Origin: Rhodobacter sp.
Lineage (GTDB): Bacteria > Pseudomonadota > Alphaproteobacteria > Rhodobacterales > Rhodobacteraceae
Assembly: GCA_027484145.1 (NCBI GenBank)
Contig: JAIXUH010000001.1
Location: forward strand, 1 to 41,534
Direction of reading: 5' to 3'
DNA length: 41,534 nucleotides
Positions 39,601 through 41,534 of this stretch are shown here, piece by piece. The notes beneath the pieces are model-generated. The model made no database searches. It saw nothing but the letters and a program-made list of their open reading frames with translations, and was not told the origin of the DNA. The position numbers and the translations under genes were made by a program. Position 1 is the stretch's first letter. The number at the start of each line of letters is the position of its first letter.

Positions 39601-41534
39601 GGGGGATGGCAGCGGCACGGGCGTGTTCTACCAGATCTTCGGCAACGAACCGCCCGTGGTGCAGAACGTGGTGGCCAACGCGGTCGAAGACACGACATTT
39701 GTGTTCTCGTCGGCGCTGTTTGCGGCCGGATTCACCGATGCCGAAGGCCAGCCGCTGGCCGCGATCCGCATCGATGTGCTCCCGACCGTAGGCCAGTTGT
39801 TCCTCAACGGCCTTCTCGCGACACCCGGTGCCGTGGTGACGGTCGCGCAACTGAATGCGGGTGCGCTGACCTATCAGCCCGGACCAAACGCAAACGGTCT
39901 GGATACCTTTGGCTGGTCGGGCTCTGACGGATCGTCCTTCAGCCCGGCGCAGGCACTGACCAACATCAACGTGGCCCCGGTCAATGACCCGCTGTCGTTT
40001 GAGGCGGGCGCAAACACCGTCATCTCCGAAGGGGCAAGCCTGTCGCGCAACCTGACGATTGTGGATCCGGATGCCGACACATGGACCATCACCATCAACT
40101 ACGGCGAAGGGGCGGGGCCGCAGGTCTTCAACCAGACCACCCGCACCATCAACCTGTCGAACCTGTACGAGGCCGAGGGCGTTTATACCGTCACCGTCAG
40201 CGTCAATGACAACAACGGCTCGTCCACAACGGATACGTTCACCGTCACCGTGAACAACGCGCCACCACAACCGCGCAACGATTTCTTCTCGATCAGCGAA
40301 GACACGGCCTTGACCGGCAATATCTTTGCCAGCAACGGCACCGGCGCCGATTTCGATCCGGGTAGCGACGCCTTTACCCTGACGGCCATCAACGGTGTGA
40401 TTTACGTGCCCGGCAACCCCTTGGTTCTTCCATCGGGGGCGACCGTGTTGATCGGTGCGAATGGCGCGCTGAACTATGATCCGACCACCTCGGCCGCGCT
40501 GCAATCGCTTGCCTCGGGCGAAAACCAGACCGAGACCTTTACCTATACCATCACCGATAATGGCGGGCTGTCCAATACGGCCACGGTCAGCATCAATGTC
40601 ACTGGTGCTGATGACAACGTGGTGGCCCGCAACGACAGCTTTACCGTGTCCGAAGATGCCACACTGGCCGGATCGGTCTTTGCCAACAACGGGTTGGGCA
40701 TCGATTTTGATCCTGAAGGCGATAGCCTCAGCGTGGCGTCGGTCAATGGAAACGTGGCTTTCGTCGGCGCGCCGATCAACCTTTCCGGCGGGGGCACCCT
40801 GACGGTCGGTGCCGATGGTACGCTTTCGTTCAACACCAACGGCGCGTATCAGCATCTTGGGGTTGGCGAGACACAGGTGCTGACCTTCACCTACGTCGTG
40901 CGCGAAAGCGGTGCCAACCTGACCAGCAGCGCCACGGGCACCATCACGGTCACCGGCGCGAATGATCTGCCGGTGGCACAAGATGACAACCGCAGCACAG
41001 CCTTCAACACGGCCCTGACCGGCATCAACGTGCTGGCCAACGACTTTGATGTCGATGGCGATACCCTGACCGTCACCGCCTTTACCCAAGGGGCCAACGG
41101 TACAGTGGCGGCCACGGCCAATGGCGTGTTTACCTATACGCCGAATGCCGGGTTCTCGGGCACCGACACCTTTACCTACACCGTCAATGACGGGTTTGGC
41201 GGCACCGATGTTGCGACCGTGGCCGTCTCGGTCGCGCCGCCCTCGAACCTGCCGCCGGTGGCAACGGATGACACTGCAACCACCACCGAAGACAATGCCG
41301 TGATCATTCTGGTGCGCGGCAATGATTCCGATCCCAACGGCCACCCCTTGAGCGTGGTCGCCATCACCCAAGGCACCAACGGCAGCGTCACGCTGAACGG
41401 GGCCGGCAACCCGGTCTATACGCCGAACCTGAACTTCACCGGGACGGACAGCTTCACCTATACGATCAGCGATGGTCAGGGTGGGTTTGACACGGCGACG
41501 GTGAATGTGACGGTGACGCCGATCAATGATGCGC
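29516..41534 (+). CDS. Giant repeat-rich surface/adhesin-type protein, 3-prime end beyond window
   Basis: A single reading frame runs from ATG 29516 to the last base without a stop, at least 4006 codons. GGGGAAG lies eight bases before the ATG. I translated most of the frame by hand; frame checks at 34022, 38999 and 41459 agree. The architecture, in residues, is: seven-repeat block 1 (1-387), linker module (388-555), block 2 (556-955), linker (956-1123), block 3 (1124-1521), two linkers (1522-1842), block 4 (1843-2248), linker (2249-2413), block 5 (2414-2805), linker (2806-2975), block 6 (2976-3376). About six Ig/cadherin-like domains follow to the window edge (FTYTPNAGFSGTDTFTYTVN type). There is no signal peptide, as for type I secreted adhesins. 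The C-terminal end, where RTX repeats and the export signal would be expected, is not seen. The likely role is adhesion or biofilm matrix; this is inference. Confidence 0.93.
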   Translation, partial: MTVELTSDVIASIFTDGNQQDIELSTLPGGGFVAVWTSSAQNGSGLGLVGQVYNAFGQRIGGEFQVETSTLGNQSDHSVTGLTGGGFVVSWRNTTTNDIRTQMFDASGAPVGTERVTNTETFSTQQGPSVVALPDGGFTLAWTSYNDETFTQDIRAQRFNASGTPVGVERTLNITTTGEQTAVDLSPLGTGYVAVWASTGNAGVIRGRLLNADGTSAEAEFAVGSNTAIGGSDPQVVTLTGGRFVVVWTGDTGDGSATAINARLFEANGTPVGNQFVVNVSTLNNQNQPSVAATPDGGFFVSYYSDTSGGTSTFDLMGRRFDANGAPDAEGEIQITDSVSFSPNQPSVVVLPNGLIIVGHDVYQSTTNDGNVLISVLAPSAGAVVLPVSPVVDGLRDTLNLTETQINAGAVLLDLGVAVSDADSANFGGGRLVLQRVTAEGDFEGAGQLFSDILGVQNQGIGAGQIGVAGTTVSFGNVTIGTITSNGTNGADLVISLTAAATSAAVEALIEALTYRSNSNDPDSQVELALLLQDGAGGSSAPQTITINITPEEDALSPLGDDAELVNTTQVSGQQFSSVVGLPGGGWVVVWRSELQDGASGGIFGQRYDASGAMVGPEFIVNSVTAGTQTSPSIAAITSGANAGGFVVVWDGPVRFAGDSEVHGQIFTATGQPVGSEFAIGSGANFFSQSVPQVTTLANGGFVVAYSVFNNTTGLTSVQAQFYTAAGVASGAPIIVDTNVQSGNPVIDITVLSNQNIVFAWDDFSAPTNAPDVRFAIYSPAGVQQGTTGTVESGNLTGTQNDASVAALTGGGFVIVWTDGSGDASSTGIFGQMFTAAGVPTAGRFLVNETTGGTQTEPSVVALADGGFIVAWEGQGPTGAYGILIQSYAADGSRVDGETQFMLVPSGSVQDVSLARLANGDVIVTATVNSTAFDSDGAGIVQRIVGTSSNYALPENEPVISGFSSTRSLTEAELNAGAVLLDADGRVSVSDLDSANFAGGRLELTRVIAPDASNLFAAPDGTTQDIYGIRNQGVAAGQVGVSGANVTFGGTVIGTFATDAAGLVVTFNASATSAAVEAVLGNLTYFNLSDDPRATRDVRLTLTDGDGGQSAPQLVTITIAPEAEIPVFATDERLVNTATESSQSLAIVSALTTGGYVVVWTSSDQDAASTNGIYAQRYGADGLRVGEEFRVNATTAGTQRALDAVGLPGGGFVVVFSAPPNGLSETLRGQIFDASGNPSGAEFVIEGLDSFSGVRAQVIALSGGGFGVVYNAVSQATFTADVFYQAFTSAGVRVGAEVTVSTDLGFSNDPPQVAQLSNGNIVVAWTRFDNAGADFGVAAQILNAAGGLVGGPIAVNSVFVGSQNEPSIAALSTGGFVIAWRDDSGTDGSSSGVFAQRFDAAGNRVGGEFLVNEMTSTQQFDPEVIALPGGGFAIAYSDNSGADGNGGGVFIQFYAADGSRIDNPVSVRTSGDGGQSEGALTLLTSGAIIAAWQEASATGDFSVDILHRILGTPATFAGTALNPVITDLDDVTVPQASAATARVIDDAVSVLDPDSANFDGGSLNLVWLNHRTTANDQLGFAAGGRVSVVGNAVSVDGIQIGTIDAVLNGVNGVGLRIAFDVDATPARVSLLLEALTYANTAASPATGVRELGFTLTDGDGGVSDPVSVSINIGTPATVTIALTDLATDLVVAEAAAQSTDGVALDTAVDFDYSGAAGLSGGAVEVSYADASVSRESSAFETLRVASIGTGVGQISVAGNVISFQGVAFATIDAVQNGLAGGTLRLLLGAGATAPAVEALIEALRYRNTSDGVLEDRDIRIRVTDAGSGTTGFQTISIVNTPEDDGGLQPEGGETQVNTFTNSIQEEAEVFALSSGGFVAVWQSFNQDSPNTYGVFVQRFGADGSPIGPEVRVGTSGIGNQTEPAGIGLATGGYVVTWTDDTADDSGSGVRAQIFAADGTPGTIFTVNAQTSSTQSAPTIVQLGNGNLLFAWEAVTSAGSGDGNGTGVTGRIFTSAGALVTGDFVLNPTTLNAQSDVEVALNGANGFVVVYRSEGTDGSSGGIYFQRYDGAGARVGVEVRANTTTSGNQNDPAIARLADGGFVITWTDDTVGDGAGQAIYLQRFTAAGAPVGGQVIVNTLPSSQQFQSDITELPDGGWLVSWSDSSGILGSSFDIYAQQFAADGSRVDGMFRINEQTETSQSNSSLVTLSDGRVAAVWISETSGAAGDGSSRGVFLRVLGDGVSAAGAGAPTIEGVPETVTLTEAQVNAGFVALFPNRLTVSDADSANFLNGRLEITRAINSDSGVQFSAPDNGAQDDLTFASARVSLVGGTVSVDGVAIGVLVANGQDGVPLSVTFNANATAARIEALLDALSYRNISNDPEATRDLRIVLTDGDGGFVQSELISLVITPQAESFVPMGGDQRVNSETASSQSDPAVAVLSGGGHVVVWSSAAQDFDLDSGSGVFGQLYDALGQPVGPEFLINTTVQGFQSAPSVVALSTGGFVVAWEGTGPDDTNGVFAQIFTSAGAAVGGQMRLNESASGTETSVSLASDAFGRFAAVWTDSNGDASSTGIRVRVFDQNGAAVTVELAGNTFTTSTQQSPAVAALAGGGWVVTWESFGQDTTNTYGVYGQRFSATGALVGTEFAVNTSVLSNQTNASVAGLAGGGFVVVWTDSNGNDGSGTGIYGQRYDAAGNRAGGEFLVNEVVVSSQDNAQVVALPSGGFMVVFQDSSGFDGSGQGVLGQRYAADGSRIDGLISLAEVTTGTQGSPAIAATVDGFVAAWTSSDNASLGVFQRLFESLPATDLSGLPDLDAINATLTVAENTVNAAPVRIDVNAAAVVVDLDGSGWGGGFIRVDVRQTNSSSLTGFLSEDGAAQDQIGLLQASGITISGSNVIFNGLTVATITQPGTGGQPFVLSLTANATTAIVELLVENLSYRNISDDPAATRILQIQVGDAEGERSDPAFVTVTVTPEADGASREFGERQANTFETGAQNGADVAAITGGFVMVWESFGQDAVSSTGVYGQRFDLDGNPVGTEFRINSTTAGEQTDPNVIGLQGGGFAVVWTGIDASGQGIFLQRYDAAGAPVGTETPVNSFTVSTQYAAEVTRLTDGNILVTWTGFASAIPGGSGGDIYGRVFSGTTGTPLTPEFRANLSVISTQDRASVTALAGGGFFIGWDTDAVAGSGGDGSGQSVVGRVFTPGAGGTYTGGAAEVRLNVSTLNAQDTLALTTLTGGNMVAVWESSGTDGSAEGVYARIFDATGLAVSLEFRVNDFRSSSQYQPAVAALENGGFVVVFTDDSGQDGSGLGVFAQQFDAAGNRIDGPIEVNTQDASSQFAPTVAALPGGGFVVGWTSNTSGTAGDGSGTGVFYQIFGNEPPVVQNVVANAVEDTTFVFSSALFAAGFTDAEGQPLAAIRIDVLPTVGQLFLNGLLATPGAVVTVAQLNAGALTYQPGPNANGLDTFGWSGSDGSSFSPAQALTNINVAPVNDPLSFEAGANTVISEGASLSRNLTIVDPDADTWTITINYGEGAGPQVFNQTTRTINLSNLYEAEGVYTVTVSVNDNNGSSTTDTFTVTVNNAPPQPRNDFFSISEDTALTGNIFASNGTGADFDPGSDAFTLTAINGVIYVPGNPLVLPSGATVLIGANGALNYDPTTSAALQSLASGENQTETFTYTITDNGGLSNTATVSINVTGADDNVVARNDSFTVSEDATLAGSVFANNGLGIDFDPEGDSLSVASVNGNVAFVGAPINLSGGGTLTVGADGTLSFNTNGAYQHLGVGETQVLTFTYVVRESGANLTSSATGTITVTGANDLPVAQDDNRSTAFNTALTGINVLANDFDVDGDTLTVTAFTQGANGTVAATANGVFTYTPNAGFSGTDTFTYTVNDGFGGTDVATVAVSVAPPSNLPPVATDDTATTTEDNAVIILVRGNDSDPNGHPLSVVAITQGTNGSVTLNGAGNPVYTPNLNFTGTDSFTYTISDGQGGFDTATVNVTVTPINDA
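30677..31180 (+). repeat. Giant protein: linker module 1
   Basis: About 168 residues: LNLTETQINAGAVLLD, VSDADSANFGGGRLVL, QNQGIGAGQIGV, GNVTIGTI, then AAVEALIEALTYR and an ITINITPEED end. The pattern resembles cadherin/Calx-beta-like domains of large adhesins. Confidence 0.75.
31181..32382 (+). repeat. Giant protein: seven-repeat block 2
   Basis: Seven repeats: GGGWVVVW, GGFVVVW, GGFVVAY, NQNIVFAW, GGGFVIVW, GGFIVAW, NGDVIVTA. It opens with the half-repeat AELVNTTQVSGQQ and ends with GAGIVQRIVGT. Confidence 0.82.
32383..32889 (+). repeat. Giant protein: linker module 2
   Basis: Same module as linker 1: SLTEAELNAGAVLLD, VSDLDSANFAGGRLEL, RNQGVAAGQVGV, AAVEAVLGNLTYFN, ending TITIAPEAE. Confidence 0.75.
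32890..34078 (+). repeat. Giant protein: seven-repeat block 3
   Basis: Seven repeats: TGGYVVVW, GGGFVVVF, GGGFGVVY, NGNIVVAW, TGGFVIAW, GGGFAIAY, SGAIIAAW. It opens with DERLVNTATESSQ and ends with VDILHRILGT. Confidence 0.82.
34079..34545 (+). repeat. Giant protein: linker module 3a
   Basis: VLDPDSANFDGGSLNL, NAVSVDGIQIGTIDA, RVSLLLEALTYANT, FTLTDGDGGVSDP. It is followed directly by a second linker, the only place where two occur in tandem. Confidence 0.72.
34546..35045 (+). repeat. Giant protein: linker module 3b
   Basis: A more diverged copy: VDFDYSGAAGLSGGAVEV, GTGVGQISVAGNVISFQG, AVEALIEALRYRNTSDG, ending ISIVNTPEDD. Confidence 0.7.
35046..36259 (+). repeat. Giant protein: seven-repeat block 4
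   Basis: Seven repeats: GGFVAVW, GGYVVTW, NGNLLFAW, NGFVVVY, GGFVITW, GGWLVSW, DGRVAAVW. It opens with GETQVNTFTNSIQ and ends with RGVFLRVLGD. Confidence 0.82.
36260..36755 (+). repeat. Giant protein: linker module 4
   Basis: LTEAQVNAGFVALF, VSDADSANFLNGRLEI, GGTVSVDGVAIGVL, ARIEALLDALSYRNISNDP, ending SLVITPQAE. Confidence 0.75.
36756..37930 (+). repeat. Giant protein: seven-repeat block 5
   Basis: Seven repeats: GGGHVVVW, GGFVVAW, GRFAAVW, GGGWVVTW, GGGFVVVW, GGFMVVF, VDGFVAAW. It opens with DQRVNSETASSQ and ends with LGVFQRLFES. Confidence 0.82.
37931..38440 (+). repeat. Giant protein: linker module 5
   Basis: Diverged copy: LTVAENTVNAAPVRID, VVDLDGSGWGGGFIRV, ISGSNVIFNGLTVATI, IVELLVENLSYRNISDDP, ending VTVTVTPEAD. 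Confidence 0.72.
38441..39650 (+). repeat. Giant protein: seven-repeat block 6
   Basis: Seven repeats: GGFVMVW, GGFAVVW, DGNILVTW, GGGFFIGW, GGNMVAVW, GGFVVVF, GGGFVVGW. It opens with ERQANTFETGAQ and ends with GVFYQIFGN. Confidence 0.82.
39651..41534 (+). repeat. Giant protein: run of Ig/cadherin-like domains
   Basis: About six domains of 90-120 residues starting near 39651, 39988, 40269, 40617, 40976 and 41261. Typical elements are SEDTALTGNIFASNGTGADF, NVLANDFDVDGDTL, FTYTPNAGFSGTDTFTYTVN and a VTVTPINDA end. The second resembles a PKD-like domain (YEAEGVYTVTVSVNDNNGS). The run continues past the window. Confidence 0.82.

Noticed and set aside
39011-41371. Long minus-strand frame of 786 codons opposite the giant gene
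   Set aside because: It is the mirror of repeated GGC/ACC-rich codons in the plus-strand gene. It has no family resemblance or ribosome site, and similar antisense frames lie opposite every repeat gene here.

Overview
The window is GC-rich with densely packed genes. Protein features such as an OmpR-type two-component pair, serralysin-like RTX proteins, a BON-domain stress protein and a MoxR/VWA pair suggest an alphaproteobacterium of the Rhodobacterales (Rhodobacter/Paracoccus relatives). This is inferred from protein style and base composition; there is no rRNA or other marker gene to confirm it.

Layout. (1) 1-17777 is an RTX-rich region. It holds the tail of one RTX protein (1-246) and four complete RTX or calcium-binding proteins (325-2601, 6372-7616, 10075-12987, 15063-17777). 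Between them lie a minus-strand sensor locus (SnoaL-like exported protein, OmpR-type regulator, histidine kinase; 6000 down to 3200), a divergent aldo/keto reductase and TetR pair with two clear palindromic operators (7939-9735), a triple-BON protein with a strong terminator (13214-13904) and a small LuxR-type regulator (14059-14610). (2) 17994-23936 is a tight five-gene plus-strand cluster: two cytosine-deaminase-like amidohydrolases, an arginase-family ureohydrolase, a MoxR-type AAA+ ATPase and a VWA-like protein. A small membrane protein converges on its end. (3) 24765-28767 is an exported branched-chain-type binding protein followed by a very large methyl-accepting chemotaxis protein, probably a joint chemosensory unit. 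(4) 28768-29515 is non-coding, with a clear intrinsic terminator (29217-29240) and a good sigma-70-like promoter (from 29419). (5) 29516 to the window end is one uninterrupted reading frame of at least 4006 codons with no stop inside the window. It is a giant surface or adhesin-type protein.

The most striking observation is in the giant protein and in two of the smaller RTX proteins. All carry blocks of about 390-400 residues built from a GGGFVVVW-type repeat of 50-60 residues, and every one of the eight blocks I could count contains exactly seven repeats. Each block also begins with the second half of a repeat and ends with the first half. That is the arrangement expected of seven-bladed beta-propellers closed by strand exchange between the two ends. 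In the giant protein six such blocks are strung together by a second module of about 160 residues, followed by a run of Ig/cadherin-like domains.

How the genes may work together: the RTX proteins share a C-terminal domain ending in a hydrophobic DFxVF-type tail, consistent with type I secretion. No type I ABC transporter, membrane-fusion protein or TolC-like gene is in the window, so the exporter must lie elsewhere. The 17994-23936 cluster looks like a catabolic unit for a nitrogen-rich (guanidino or cyclic amidine) compound coupled to an ATPase/VWA pair of the kind that remodels or activates metalloenzymes. Its substrate cannot be read from sequence.
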